Positions 27,058 to 36,391 of a DNA stretch of 64,000 nucleotides are shown here, in pieces. The notes under the pieces were generated by a model, which was given only the letters and a program-made list of their open reading frames with translations, was not told the DNA's origin and ran no database searches. This DNA comes from Streptomyces sp. NBC_00287 (lineage in GTDB: Bacteria > Actinomycetota > Actinomycetes > Streptomycetales > Streptomycetaceae), in NCBI RefSeq assembly GCF_036173105.1, contig NZ_CP108053.1, positions 3,968,001 through 4,032,000 on the forward strand. The letters are read 5' to 3'. The position numbers were made by a program, and so were the translations under genes. Each line of letters begins with the position of its first letter. The stretch's first letter is position 1.

Positions 27058-28278
27058 ATGCCCGAAGCCGTGATCGTCTCGACCGCCCGCTCCCCCATCG
27101 GCCGCGCTTTCAAGGGCTCTCTGAAGGACCTGCGCCCGGACGACCTCACCGCCACGATCATCCAGGCCGCCCTCGCCAAGGTCCCGGAGCTGGACCCCCG
27201 GGACATCGACGACCTGATGCTCGGCTGCGGTCTGCCCGGCGGCGAGCAGGGCAACAACCTCGGCCGGATCGTGGCCGTACAGATGGGGATGGACCACCTC
27301 CCCGGCTGCACCGTCACCCGGTACTGCTCCTCCTCGCTGCAGACCTCCCGCATGGCCCTGCACGCCATCAAGGCCGGCGAGGGCGATGTCTTCATCTCGG
27401 CCGGTGTCGAGATGGTCTCCCGCTTCACCAAGGGCAACTCCGACTCGCTGCCCGACACGCACAACCCCTTCTTCGCCGAGGCCGAGGCCCGCACCGAGGC
27501 CGTCGCCCAGCAGGAGGGCACGACCTGGCACGACCCGCGCGAGGACGGGCTGGTCCCGGACGCCTACATCGCGATGGGCCAGACCGCCGAGAACCTCGCC
27601 CGCTGGAAGGGCGTGACCCGCGCGGACATGGACGAGTTCGGCGTCCGCTCGCAGAACCTCGCCGAGGAAGCCATCAAGAACGGCTTCTGGGAGCGCGAGA
27701 TCACCCCGGTGACCCTCCCCGACGGCACGGTCGTCTCGAAGGACGACGGTCCGCGCGCCGGCGTCACCCTGGAGGGCGTCCAGGGCCTGAAGCCCGTCTT
27801 CCGCCCCGACGGCATGGTCACCGCCGCCAACTGCTGCCCGCTGAACGACGGCGCCGCCGCGGTCGTCATCATGAGTGACACCAAGGCCCGCGAGCTGGGC
27901 CTGACCCCGCTCGCCCGCATCGTGTCGACCGGTGTCTCGGGCCTGTCCCCCGAGATCATGGGCCTCGGCCCGGTCGACGCCAGCCACCAGGCCCTGCGCC
28001 GCGCCGGCCTGACCATCGACGACATCGACCTGGTCGAGATCAACGAGGCGTTCGCCGCGCAGGTGATCCCCTCCTACCGCGACCTGGGCATCCCGCTGGA
28101 GAAGCTGAACGTCAACGGCGGTGCCATCGCGGTCGGCCACCCCTTCGGCATGACCGGCGCCCGCATCACCGGCACGCTCATCAACTCCCTCCAGTTCCAC
28201 GACAAGCAGTTCGGTCTGGAGACGATGTGCGTCGGCGGCGGCCAGGGCATGGCGATGGTCATCGAGCGACTGAGCTGA
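27058..28278 (+). CDS. Acetyl-CoA acetyltransferase / thiolase
   Basis: 406 residues of the thiolase I/II family. The acyl-carrying Cys is in [10 protein letters not shown], the active-site His in [16 protein letters not shown], and the proton-donor Cys in [16 protein letters not shown] is also conserved. It condenses or cleaves 3-ketoacyl-CoA with CoA. ATG at 27058 has GGAG 5 nt upstream; GTG directly before it is an alternative. It is followed by a clear rho-independent terminator, so its transcript ends here. Confidence 0.92.
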   Translation: MPEAVIVSTARSPIGRAFKGSLKDLRPDDLTATIIQAALAKVPELDPRDIDDLMLGCGLPGGEQGNNLGRIVAVQMGMDHLPGCTVTRYCSSSLQTSRMALHAIKAGEGDVFISAGVEMVSRFTKGNSDSLPDTHNPFFAEAEARTEAVAQQEGTTWHDPREDGLVPDAYIAMGQTAENLARWKGVTRADMDEFGVRSQNLAEEAIKNGFWEREITPVTLPDGTVVSKDDGPRAGVTLEGVQGLKPVFRPDGMVTAANCCPLNDGAAAVVIMSDTKARELGLTPLARIVSTGVSGLSPEIMGLGPVDASHQALRRAGLTIDDIDLVEINEAFAAQVIPSYRDLGIPLEKLNVNGGAIAVGHPFGMTGARITGTLINSLQFHDKQFGLETMCVGGGQGMAMVIERLS

Positions 28279-28310
28279 CCGTAGCCGTCGCGAGACCCTG
28301 AGTGACCCAT

Positions 28311-28351
28311 AGGCCCAGAACCCGGTAACCGCCCAGGTTCTGGGCCTTTTT
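28311..28351 (+). terminator. Rho-independent terminator after the thiolase gene
   Basis: AGGCCCAGAACC (28311-28322) pairs perfectly with GGTTCTGGGCCT (28336-28347) across a 13-nt loop and is followed by TTTTT. It is one of the few in this window with a real T tract. Confidence 0.93.
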
Positions 28352-28544
28352 GTGATCCAATCTCCCCCAGGATGTGACCTATCTCCCTCGGTTGAGGGAT
28401 TTGCGCAGGTCAGAGGCGTTACGCCGGTACCCGCCAGGCCCAAAGTCCTGTCCGGTTCGTGACGTTACGCACTGACAGCTGGTTAGTCCACCCTTCAAGC
28501 TGATGTAGGAAGTCGGGGGTCGACTTTGAACCGGGAGTACGTCA

Positions 28545-29336
28545 GTGAGCGCCATGCCGATCGCCCTGCTGCTCACCACGGCAGCCACCGGCGCCGTGGG
28601 CGTCGCCGTCCTGCGCACCCTCATGGTGTTGCGCCGACAGGTCGCGGCCCTGCACACCGAGCTCGCCGCGAACAACGCGGCCGCGGCCCGGGGTCTGGTG
28701 CCCGCCGCCCGTCCGGCCGCGGACACCGAGGAGATACGCGCCGCCGTGGCCGAGGCCCTGGCGGAGGAGCGCGAGCGGGAGCTCGCCGAGGCGCGCGCCT
28801 TCTGGGCAGCGCAGGAGGCCCGTGACGCCTCCGACGCCCCGACGCTGCTGGGCCTGACCGACAGCGAGCTGTTCCTGCCCCGGCAGAGCGATTTCGTGGG
28901 CCTTGAGCCGCTGGAGCCGGTCACCGAGCCGACCACGGACGCCGACGAGTTCGCCGGCGAGTCCCCGGAACTGGCCGCGGCCCGCCGCCGCCACCCCTCG
29001 CACCCGGATTTCGTACCGGTGCAGTCACCGGTCGTGAACGACCACGAGCGCACGGTAGCCACCCTCGAGGAACTGGCCGCCTCCGCCACCGAACTGACCG
29101 ACGTCCGCCCGGGCCCCCTCGGCACCCTCGACGTCTACGTCTTCGCCGACGGCACGACACTGTGCATGACCCCGGGCCACCGAGAAACAGCAGAACGCCT
29201 GGCCGAAGCCCTCCGCGCGGGCGAGACCCCGGTACTGCTGGGCGGCTCCGGAATCTCAGGGGCGTACACCCTGACATTCGCTTGCGGCGAGGAGAACGTG
29301 TACATCTTGGCCGACCGAGTCATAGCGTCCCTTTAG
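28545..29336 (+). CDS. Conserved hypothetical protein with N-terminal anchor
   Basis: 263 residues. A short hydrophobic segment (PIALLLTTAATGAVGVAVL) is followed by a charged helix (EEIRAAVAEALAEERERELAEARAFWAAQEAR), an acidic low-complexity middle and a compact C-terminal domain (GTLDVYVFADGTTLCMTPGHRETAERLAEALRAGETPVLLGGSGISGAYTLTFACGEENVYILADRVI). GTG at 28545 has GGGAG 7 nt upstream. The C-terminal half looks like a small beta-alpha domain but I cannot name it. Confidence 0.7.
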   Translation: MSAMPIALLLTTAATGAVGVAVLRTLMVLRRQVAALHTELAANNAAAARGLVPAARPAADTEEIRAAVAEALAEERERELAEARAFWAAQEARDASDAPTLLGLTDSELFLPRQSDFVGLEPLEPVTEPTTDADEFAGESPELAAARRRHPSHPDFVPVQSPVVNDHERTVATLEELAASATELTDVRPGPLGTLDVYVFADGTTLCMTPGHRETAERLAEALRAGETPVLLGGSGISGAYTLTFACGEENVYILADRVIASL

Positions 29337-29391
29337 GGGCGCGGGGAACTGCGCGACCAGCCCCCACCGGGCCGCACCCGCCGACGAGACC

Positions 29392-29703
29392 TCAGACCCC
29401 CGCCCTCTTCTGCGCTTCTGCCACCAGTTCCAGCGCTTCGTCCACTTGGGCTTCGTCCGTCAATACGAGGCCCAAGTCATGCACCGCGACGGTGATTTGA
29501 TCAGCCGCGGCAAACATCCCCGCATCAGGCATGACCCGAGGCTCAACCCCCGGCGCCTCCAAAACCTGCGCCCGGGACGCCAACTCCCTGGCCAGCGCCA
29601 GCGCCTCCGCGGCAGCCCCCCGTTGCAAACGGGATTGCGGCGCCGCCCTCAACCGGTCGGCGAAGTGATCCACAGCCTGGGTCAGACGCGTCGTATCCAC
29701 CAC
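29392..29703 (-). CDS. Small helical hypothetical protein
   Basis: 103 residues, predicted mostly alpha-helical (TTRLTQAVDHFADRLRAAPQSRLQRGAAAEALALARELASRAQVLEAPG, then ITVAVHDLGLVLTDEAQVDEALELVAEAQKR). It lies 55 bp past the convergent neighbour and begins with GTG. The amphipathic helices suggest a small dimer or bundle. No family recognised; its high coding-type codon bias supports it being real. Confidence 0.6.
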   Translation of the reverse strand: MVDTTRLTQAVDHFADRLRAAPQSRLQRGAAAEALALARELASRAQVLEAPGVEPRVMPDAGMFAAADQITVAVHDLGLVLTDEAQVDEALELVAEAQKRAGV

Positions 29704-29805
29704 GCCGCAACCGTACGCGCCGAACCGGGACTGTTGCCAACACGCGAACGCTCAGGCACGGTGACCTGAAGGACCGGCTTACATCCCCTGCGTCCGGAGG
29801 CGCCG

Positions 29806-30036
29806 ATGTCCCACGTCCTCTCCGAGGAGACCCACCGCAACATGCTCGCCCGCATCCCCCATTGCACCGGTCGTGAAGTCTCCGACTGGCTGCGCACCGT
29901 AGAAGAAGGCCCGGCCCTCGTCCGCTTCGAGGAGAAGGTCAGCTGGCTTCGCCACGAATACGACCTCGCGTACGGCCACGCGAAGGCGATCGTCCACGAG
30001 TACGACCTGAGGAGGGCGGCGCGCAAGTTCTTCTAG
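29806..30036 (+). CDS. DUF4287-like small protein
   Basis: 76 residues. SEETHRNMLARIPHCTGREVSDWLRTVEEGP and SWLRHEYDLAYGHAKAIVHEYDLRRAARKFF fit the DUF4287 family, a short helical domain common in actinobacteria. ATG at 29806 follows GGAGG by 6 nt. Biochemical function is unknown. A 15-bp hairpin right after the gene terminates it. Confidence 0.75.
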   Translation: MSHVLSEETHRNMLARIPHCTGREVSDWLRTVEEGPALVRFEEKVSWLRHEYDLAYGHAKAIVHEYDLRRAARKFF

Positions 30037-30061
30037 GCGCGCATTGTGTACCGCAGACGCC

Positions 30062-30094
30062 GAAGGGCCCCGGGTCGATGACCCGGGGCCCTTC
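30062..30094. terminator. Bidirectional terminator, 15-bp perfect stem
   Basis: GAAGGGCCCCGGGTC (30062-30076) pairs perfectly with 30080-30094 across a 3-nt loop. It stands between the convergent DUF4287 and Bax-inhibitor genes and can serve both. Confidence 0.92.
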
Positions 30095-30105
30095 CGAAGC
30101 GGCAA

Positions 30106-31017
30106 TCAGTCGCTGCTGTTGAGGATCGCGATGATCCTCAGGAACTCCATGTAGATCCACACCAGCGTCAGCGTGAGACCGAAGGCGGCGAGCCAGGCCT
30201 CCTCGCGCGGGGCACCGTAGGCGATGCCGTCCTCGACCTGCTTGAAGTCCAGGGCGAGGAAGCAGGCACCGAGCAGGATGCCGACGACACCCATGATGAT
30301 GCCGAGCGGACCGCTGCGGAAGCCGAGGCCGTCACCGCCGCCGAAGACGGCGAACAGCAGGTTGACCGCCATCAGCAGGATGAAGCCGAGCGCGGCCGCC
30401 ATCACAAAGCCGACGAAACGGCGGTTGACGCGGATCCAGCCCGCCTTGTACGCCACCAGCACGCTGAGGAAGACCGCCATCGTGCCGAGCACGGCCTGCA
30501 TGGCCGCACCGTCGGCGAGACGGTTGTCGACAACGCTGGAGACGACGCCGAGGAACACACCCTCGAACGCGGCGTACGACAGGATCAGCGCCGGCGAGGC
30601 CTTGCGCTTGAAGGACTGCACGAGCGCCAGGACCATGCCGAGCAGGCCCGCGCCGATGGCGATGCCGTAGGACCGGCTGATGTTGGCGTCGTCGACCGGC
30701 AGCAGCGCCCAGGCGAGCGCGGCGGTGACGATCAGGACGCCGAGGGTCGTGCCGGTGCGCATGATGACGTCGTCCAGCGTCATCCGGCCAGTGGTGACCG
30801 GGGCCTGCGGCGGCGCGCCGTGCTGCAGGTCCTGCTGGGCGTAAGGGTTCTGCGCGTACGGGTTCTGGGCGTAGGGGTTGGCCCCCTGCGGCTGGGCATA
30901 CGGGTTGCCCTGCGTACCCACAGCGGCGCCCCCGGCCTGCGGCTGGGCGTTGAAGCCCGCGTAGCCGTTGTCGCGGCTGAACCCCCGTCGCGAGAAGACC
31001 GGGTTGCTGCTCCTCAT
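30106..31017 (-). CDS. Bax inhibitor-1/YccA-family membrane protein
   Basis: About 303 residues. A Gln/Asn/Pro/Tyr-rich N-terminus with repeats of NPYAQ (residues 35-65) is probably disordered and cytoplasmic. Seven hydrophobic helices follow, with YAAFEGVFLGVVS and the late acidic pair in ACFLALDFKQVEDG typical of the BI-1 fold, whose relatives leak calcium in a pH-dependent way. ATG at 31017 has GGAGGAG upstream. TAGAGT at 31081-31086 on the minus strand resembles a minus-10 element. Physiological role in Streptomyces unknown. Confidence 0.9.
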   Translation of the reverse strand: MRSSNPVFSRRGFSRDNGYAGFNAQPQAGGAAVGTQGNPYAQPQGANPYAQNPYAQNPYAQQDLQHGAPPQAPVTTGRMTLDDVIMRTGTTLGVLIVTAALAWALLPVDDANISRSYGIAIGAGLLGMVLALVQSFKRKASPALILSYAAFEGVFLGVVSSVVDNRLADGAAMQAVLGTMAVFLSVLVAYKAGWIRVNRRFVGFVMAAALGFILLMAVNLLFAVFGGGDGLGFRSGPLGIIMGVVGILLGACFLALDFKQVEDGIAYGAPREEAWLAAFGLTLTLVWIYMEFLRIIAILNSSD

Positions 31018-31206
31018 TTCACTCCTCCATGGCCGCCTTGCGGGCCTTGGGCTCAAGAGTAATGGAAAGGCAAAAGAAAGACTCTAGTGCTTGGGGAGGA
31101 TCTTTCCCTTGCTGTGCTGCGCAACACGCTACGCGGGTCCGTGATTCCCGGCACCGGAGGCCCTCATTCATGACCAACCCGCTACATGGCCGGAACCCAT
31201 CGGTGA

Positions 31207-32382
31207 TCAGCCGACCGGGAACCCCGTATACGCCTCGGCCAGCTCGGTCTCGGCGGCCCGCGAGGACGCGATCCGCGCCAGCCGGGCGAGCTGGAGCCGG
31301 TCCTCGAACGGGGTGGCGTCCGGGGCCCGGTGGAGCAGCGTCGTCATGTCGTAGGAGAACCGCTCGGCCTGCCACACCCGCCGCAGACACTGCGCCGAGT
31401 AGGCGTCGAGCAGCTCGGCGGAGCCGATCTCCTTCTCGTACGTCAGCGCCCGCGCGAAGGTGACGACGTCCCCCACGGCCAGGTTCAGCCCCTTGGCCCC
31501 GGTCGGCGGCACGATGTGCGCCGCGTCACCGGCGAGGAAGAGCCGGCCGTACCGCATGGGCTCGTGGACGTAGGAGCGCATGGGGGTGACCGACTTCTGG
31601 GTGATCGGGCCGCGTTCGAGCCGCCAGTCGTCGTCCGTCTCGAAGCGGCGCTCCAGCTCGGCCCAGATCGCGTCGTCGGACCACTCCTTGGGGTCAGTGC
31701 CTTCCGGCACCTGGAGGTAGAGGCGGGAGACGGACGGGGAGCGCATGGACAGGAGGGCGAAGCCGCGGTCGTGGCGGGCGTACACCAGCTCGTCGTGGGA
31801 GGGCGGGACGTCGGCCAGGATGCCGAGCCAGGCGAAGGGGTACGTCCGCTCGAAGGTCCGGGTGACGGAGGCGGGGATCGCCTGCCTCGCCACCCCCCAG
31901 AAGCCGTCGCAGCCCACGACGTAGTCGCACTCCAGGACGTCCTCGCGGCCCTCGTGCCGGAAGCGGATGCGCGGGCGGTCGCTGTCGGCGTCCTCCACGG
32001 CCAGTCCCTCCGCCTCGAAGAGGAGCGGGCCGCCGTCCTTCAATTGGAGGGCGATGAGGTCCTTGCAGACCTCGGTCTGGGCGTAGACCATCACCGACCG
32101 GCCGCCGGTGAGGGCGGGGAAGTCGACGCGGTGGCGGGTGCGGTCGTAGCGGAGCTCTATGCCGTCGTGACGCAGGCCCTCGTGGTCCATGCGCGCGCCG
32201 GCCCCGGCCGCGCGCAGGACGTCGACGGTGCCCTGTTCCAGGATTCCGGCCCGCTGGCGCTGCTCGACATAGACGCGGTCGCGGCTCTCCAGGACGACCG
32301 AGTCGATTCCCGCGTCGGTCAGGAGCCGGGCGAGGAGGAGGCCTGCGGGGCCGGCTCCGATGATGCCGACGGTGGTGCGCAT
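31207..32382 (-). CDS. pobA: 4-Hydroxybenzoate 3-monooxygenase PobA
   Basis: 391 residues, the exact length class of PobA. FAD-binding GIIGAGPAGLLLARLL opens the protein; the DG motif (VVGCDGFWGVAR) and GD motif (RLFLAGDAAHIVPPTGAKGLNLA) follow. Conserved segments such as ERTYPFAWLGILADVPPS and VYVEQRQRAGILEQGTVD are those of p-hydroxybenzoate hydroxylase. It makes protocatechuate, feeding the beta-ketoadipate pathway. ATG at 32382 follows AAGGGA. No pobR or pca genes are adjacent. Confidence 0.93.
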   Translation of the reverse strand: MRTTVGIIGAGPAGLLLARLLTDAGIDSVVLESRDRVYVEQRQRAGILEQGTVDVLRAAGAGARMDHEGLRHDGIELRYDRTRHRVDFPALTGGRSVMVYAQTEVCKDLIALQLKDGGPLLFEAEGLAVEDADSDRPRIRFRHEGREDVLECDYVVGCDGFWGVARQAIPASVTRTFERTYPFAWLGILADVPPSHDELVYARHDRGFALLSMRSPSVSRLYLQVPEGTDPKEWSDDAIWAELERRFETDDDWRLERGPITQKSVTPMRSYVHEPMRYGRLFLAGDAAHIVPPTGAKGLNLAVGDVVTFARALTYEKEIGSAELLDAYSAQCLRRVWQAERFSYDMTTLLHRAPDATPFEDRLQLARLARIASSRAAETELAEAYTGFPVG

Positions 32383-32569
32383 CGGTCGTTCCCTTCGACG
32401 GTGGCGGTCGAGGTTTCCCTCGGCGTTCGTCTGGTGAAGTTTGTTTCACTGACTTCTTGCCGTGAGTCTCCGACCGCAACCGGCCGCTGTCAACGGTCCC
32501 TGCGGTGAAGTTCTCGATGAAGGGTGCACGGAAAGGGCCGCGAATCGGCGGCCGTGCGTGGGTCGGAGG

Positions 32570-32652
32570 TGCCCGGAACCGGACTTGAACCGGTACGCCC
32601 GCGAGGGGCAGCGAGGTTTAAGCTCGCCGTGTCTGCATTCCACCATCCGGGC
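32570..32652 (-). tRNA. bldA: tRNA-Leu (anticodon UAA), bldA
   Basis: On the minus strand the acceptor arm GCCCGGA...TCCGGGC (32646-32652 with 32571-32577), the T arm with GGTTCAAGTCC, a long class-II variable arm (GCCCC...GGGC) and the anticodon stem GCGAG/CTCGC enclosing the loop CTTAAAC are all visible. The loop gives anticodon UAA, reading the codon UUA. In Streptomyces this rare tRNA is bldA, the developmental regulator needed for aerial growth and antibiotic production. CCA is not encoded. TAGGCT at 32681-32686 (minus strand) is a plausible minus-10 element. Confidence 0.95.
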
Positions 32653-33044
32653 AGGCCATGGGCTCCGCGTCGAGGTTCCGAGCCTATCGGGATACATCCC
32701 CCGAACAGCGGAAGGACGGCCCGATGTTGTCTTATTTTATTGACGTCTGAGGGTGCATCAGCCCACGGTACGGGCCATCCGCACTTGCCAATAGCCTTGC
32801 AACCGCCGCCCGGCCACGCATGGGGAATGACGGAATTTCACCGCCCGAACAAGGACGCTCCACCTGTTCTCGACAGGCGGGCTCTCAGGGGTCGCCGTCA
32901 TCCCCAGGTATGACACCGCCGCGTTCGGTGCGACCCGAGTCTGCCTTCGGAACCGGAACAGCGGCTGACTACACGGACACCGGCGGCCATGACGATGGAG
33001 ACGTTCCCGAAACACTTCCAACCTCTGTCGAGGAGCGCCTTCTC
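32653..33044. promoter_or_regulatory. Divergent bldA / ABC transporter upstream region
   Basis: This 392-bp gap holds the bldA promoter at its left end (minus-10-like TAGGCT, minus strand) and must carry the promoter of the MacB-type operon at its right. The stretch 32730-32760 is strikingly AT-rich (CTTATTTTATTGACG) for this genome. Reading frames in the region show no protein-like features. GAGGAG at 33030-33035 is the ribosome-binding site for the next gene. Confidence 0.5.
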
Positions 33045-33815
33045 GTGACCACCGCATCCATCGCCGGCCGGGCCACCGCCGTGGCCGCGCGCGCCACGGA
33101 TCTGTCGAAGATCTACGGACAGGGCGAGACCCAGGTGGTCGCCCTGGACCGGGTCTCCGTCGACTTCCGGCAGGCCGAGTTCACCGCGATCATGGGCCCG
33201 TCCGGCTCCGGCAAGTCCACGCTGATGCACTGCGTGGCGGGCCTGGACACCTTCTCCTCCGGCTCCGTGCGCATCGGCGACACCGAGCTGGGCTCGCTGA
33301 AGGACAAGCAGCTCACCAAGTTGCGCCGGGACAAGATCGGCTTCATCTTCCAGGCGTTCAACCTGCTGCCGACGCTGACCGCGCTGGAGAACATCACCCT
33401 CCCGATGGACATCGCGGGGCGCAAGGCGGACAAGCAGTGGCTGGATTCCGTGATCCAGATGGTGGGTCTCAAGGACCGCCTCTCGCACCGGCCCTCCCAG
33501 CTCTCCGGCGGCCAGCAGCAGCGCGTCGCCGTGGCCCGTGCGCTCGCCTCCCGGCCGGACATCATCTTCGGCGACGAGCCGACCGGAAACCTCGACTCGC
33601 GCTCCGGCGCCGAGGTGCTGGGCTTTCTGCGCAACTCCGTACGGGAGTTGGGGCAGACCGTGGTGATGGTGACTCATGACCCGGTGGCCGCGGCCTACGC
33701 GGACCGGGTGGTCTTCCTCGCCGACGGCCGGATCGTGGACGAGATGTACCAGCCCACGGCCGACAACGTCCTCGACTTCATGAAGCAGTTCGACGCGAAG
33801 GGCCGCACCAGCTGA
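33045..33815 (+). CDS. ABC transporter ATPase, MacB/LolD family
   Basis: About 256 residues. Walker A GPSGSGKST, Q-loop FQAFNLLPTLTALENI, signature LSGGQQQRVAVARAL, Walker B DIIFGDEPTGNLDS and H-loop VTHDP are complete; the DEPTGNLDS form is characteristic of the MacB/LolD/FtsE group that drives mechanotransmission rather than transport through the membrane. GTG at 33045 with GAGGAG upstream is chosen. Its TGA shares one base with the ATG of the permease (33813-33817). Confidence 0.92.
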   Translation: MTTASIAGRATAVAARATDLSKIYGQGETQVVALDRVSVDFRQAEFTAIMGPSGSGKSTLMHCVAGLDTFSSGSVRIGDTELGSLKDKQLTKLRRDKIGFIFQAFNLLPTLTALENITLPMDIAGRKADKQWLDSVIQMVGLKDRLSHRPSQLSGGQQQRVAVARALASRPDIIFGDEPTGNLDSRSGAEVLGFLRNSVRELGQTVVMVTHDPVAAAYADRVVFLADGRIVDEMYQPTADNVLDFMKQFDAKGRTS

Positions 33816-36343
33816 TGTTCCGCACCGCCCTGCGCAACGTCCTCGCGCACAAGGCCCGCCTGTTGATGACCGTGCTCGCCGTCATGCTCGGCGTCGCGTT
33901 CGTCTCCGGCACCCTGGTCTTCACCAACTCCCTCTCCAACGCCCTGCAGAACAGCTCCGCCAAGGGCTTCGACCATGTCGACGTCGCCGTGACGCCCGAG
34001 TCCCAGGAGGACAAGGGCAATACGATCGGCAAGACACCCGAGCTGACGAAGGCTCAGCTCGACACGGCCGCCGAGGTGCCCGGCGCCGCCTCCGCGATCG
34101 GCGTCGTCAGCGGCTTCACCGCCATCGCCGACAAGGACGGCAAGCTCATCGGCGGCGGCTTCCAGTCGCAGGGCGGGAACTACTGGGGCGACAAGGACGC
34201 CCGGTACCCGCTCGTCGACGGGCACAAGCCCAGCGGCGAGGGCGAGGTCCTCATCGACTCCGAGACCGCCGAGCGCGCCGGGTACAAGGTCGGCGACACC
34301 GTCCGGCTGTCCGTCGACGGACCGGTGCTGGGGCCCACGATCGTCGGCATCTTCACCACCGACGACGGCAATGTCGCCGCCGGCGGCAGCCTCGCCCTGT
34401 TCGACACGGCGACCGCGCAGCAGCTGTTCGGCAAGACGGGCACGTACGACGAGATCGATGTGAAGGCGGCGGCCGGCACCAGCCAGACCGCGCTGAAGGC
34501 CGCGCTCGACGAGGCGCTGCCGAAGAACCTGGTGGAGACCACCACCGGTACCCAGCTCGCCGACGACCAGGCCGAGACGATCTCCTCGTCGATGAGCGGG
34601 CTGAAGCAGGGGATGCTGGTCTTCGCCGGTATCTCGCTCTTCGTCGGCACATTCATCATCGCCAACACCTTCACCATGCTGGTCGCCCAGCGCACCAAGG
34701 AGCTGGCGCTGCTGCGTGCGGTCGGTGCCTCGCGCAAGCAGGTCACGCGGTCGGTGCTGATCGAGGCGTTCGTGGTCGGCGCGGTGGCCGCGGTGGCCGG
34801 TCTGGTCGCGGGCATCGGCATCGGGGCCGGACTGCGCTCCCTGATGGGCGTGCTCGGCGCGACCATCCCCGACGGACCGCTGGTGATCTCGCCCGGCACC
34901 ATCGTGACCGCGCTCGTCGTCGGCGTGGTGATCACCATGGTGGCGGCATGGCTGCCCGGCCGCCGCGCGGCGAAGATCCCGCCGGTGGCGGCGATGAGCA
35001 GCCTGCACGCGCAGGCGACCACCAAGTCGCTGGTGCTGCGCAACACGCTCGGCGCGCTGTTCTCCGGCGCGGGTGTCGCGGTCGTGCTCGCGGCGACCTC
35101 GATGGACGGCTCGGACGGCCAGGCCCCGATGGGTCTCGGCGCGGTCCTGCTGATCATCGGTGTCTTCATCCTGACGCCGCTACTGTCCCGCCCGCTGATC
35201 GCGGCGGCCTCGCCGGTGCTGCGGATCTTCGGGGTCTCGGGCAAGCTCGCCCGGCAGAACTCGGTCCGCAATCCGCGCCGTACGGCCGCCACCGCCTCCG
35301 CGCTGATGATCGGGCTCACCCTGATCACCGGTATGACGGTGATGGCGGGCAGCCTCCAGCAGGGCATCGACAAGATGGCGAGCTCGGCGCTGCGCGCGGA
35401 CTACGTGGTCTCCATGGCGAACGGCAACGAGCTCTCGCCGGACGTCGACAAGAAGCTGCGCGAGCTGGACGACGTCACCGCCACCAGCCCGCTGCGCAAC
35501 GCGCCCTCCCGGATCGACGGCGACACCGAGTATCTGACCGGCGTCAACGGCTCCTCGATCACCGATCTGACCGAGCTGCCCATGGCAAGCGGCGCCTTCG
35601 AGGTCGGCGGCACCCAGGTGGTCGTCGACGACGACACCGCCAAGTCCCATGGCTGGAAGTCCGGTTCGAGCTTCACCGCGCACTACGAGGACGGCAAGGC
35701 GCAGCGGCTGACCGTCGCCGGGGTCTACGAGGGCAACGAGATGATCAGCGGGATCATGCTCGACAACCGCACCCTCACCCCGCACCTCACCGACCCGGCC
35801 GACATGCAGGTCATGGTGAAGACGGCCGACGGGGCGTCGGACGCCACGAAGGACGCACTGGAGAAGGCCCTCGGCGCCAACCCGGCGATCAAGGTCCAGG
35901 ACAAGAAGGACCTCTCCAACGAGATCGCGCAGATGTTCACGCTGATCCTCAACATGGTCTACGGCCTGCTCGCCATGGCGGTGATCGTGGCGGTGCTCGG
36001 CGTCATCAACACCCTCGCGATGTCGGTGTTCGAGCGCTCCCAGGAGATCGGCATGCTCCGCGCGATCGGCCTGGACCGCAAGGGCATCAAGCGGATGGTC
36101 CGGCTGGAGTCCCTGGTGATCTCGCTGTTCGGCGGGGTGCTGGGCATCGGCCTCGGCGTGTTCTTCGGCTGGGCGGCCGGGGAGCTGCTGGCGTCGAGGA
36201 TGGCGACGTACGAACTGGTCCTGCCGTGGGCCCGGATGGGCGTCTTCCTGCTGCTGGCGGCGACCGTGGGCGTGCTGGCGGCGCTGTGGCCGGCCCGCCG
36301 GGCGGCGCGGCTGAACATGCTGACGGCGATCAAGTCGGAGTAG
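33815..36343 (+). CDS. FtsX/MacB-type permease with two FtsX cores
   Basis: 842 residues. A first helix (LLMTVLAVMLGVAFVSGTLVF) leads to a large extracytoplasmic MacB periplasmic-core-like domain. Two FtsX modules follow, each with three helices: one near residues 265-400 (FAGISLFVGTFIIANTFTMLVAQRTKELALLRAVGASRKQV) and one at the C-terminus (YGLLAMAVIVAVLGVINTLAMSVFERSQEIGMLRAIGLDRKGI). This is the actinobacterial ten-helix form. With its ATPase it may extract lipoproteins or export peptides; substrate unknown. Such systems are often under envelope-stress control, but I find no firm promoter evidence. Confidence 0.9.
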   Translation: MFRTALRNVLAHKARLLMTVLAVMLGVAFVSGTLVFTNSLSNALQNSSAKGFDHVDVAVTPESQEDKGNTIGKTPELTKAQLDTAAEVPGAASAIGVVSGFTAIADKDGKLIGGGFQSQGGNYWGDKDARYPLVDGHKPSGEGEVLIDSETAERAGYKVGDTVRLSVDGPVLGPTIVGIFTTDDGNVAAGGSLALFDTATAQQLFGKTGTYDEIDVKAAAGTSQTALKAALDEALPKNLVETTTGTQLADDQAETISSSMSGLKQGMLVFAGISLFVGTFIIANTFTMLVAQRTKELALLRAVGASRKQVTRSVLIEAFVVGAVAAVAGLVAGIGIGAGLRSLMGVLGATIPDGPLVISPGTIVTALVVGVVITMVAAWLPGRRAAKIPPVAAMSSLHAQATTKSLVLRNTLGALFSGAGVAVVLAATSMDGSDGQAPMGLGAVLLIIGVFILTPLLSRPLIAAASPVLRIFGVSGKLARQNSVRNPRRTAATASALMIGLTLITGMTVMAGSLQQGIDKMASSALRADYVVSMANGNELSPDVDKKLRELDDVTATSPLRNAPSRIDGDTEYLTGVNGSSITDLTELPMASGAFEVGGTQVVVDDDTAKSHGWKSGSSFTAHYEDGKAQRLTVAGVYEGNEMISGIMLDNRTLTPHLTDPADMQVMVKTADGASDATKDALEKALGANPAIKVQDKKDLSNEIAQMFTLILNMVYGLLAMAVIVAVLGVINTLAMSVFERSQEIGMLRAIGLDRKGIKRMVRLESLVISLFGGVLGIGLGVFFGWAAGELLASRMATYELVLPWARMGVFLLLAATVGVLAALWPARRAARLNMLTAIKSE

Positions 36344-36356
36344 GAACAAGGCGATC

Positions 36357-36390
36357 GGGCCCCGCTTCCGTGACGGAAGCGGGGCCCTTT
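36357..36390. terminator. Terminator between permease and cfa-like genes, 14-bp stem
   Basis: GGGCCCCGCTTCCG (36357-36370) pairs perfectly with 36374-36387 across the loop TGA and is followed by TTT. It lies between convergent genes and can work in both directions. Confidence 0.92.
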
Positions 36391-36391
36391 G

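Noticed and set aside
24564-28443. Giant minus-strand open frame opposite the SGNH, acyltransferase and thiolase genes
   Set aside because: Composition is Gly/Ala/Arg/Gln-rich with no motifs, while the opposite strand has three well-defined genes.
32820-33044. N-terminal extension of the MacB-type ATPase back to 32820
   Set aside because: The extension has no ABC-domain similarity and no ribosome-binding site; GTG at 33045 has GAGGAG upstream and begins close to the conserved fold.
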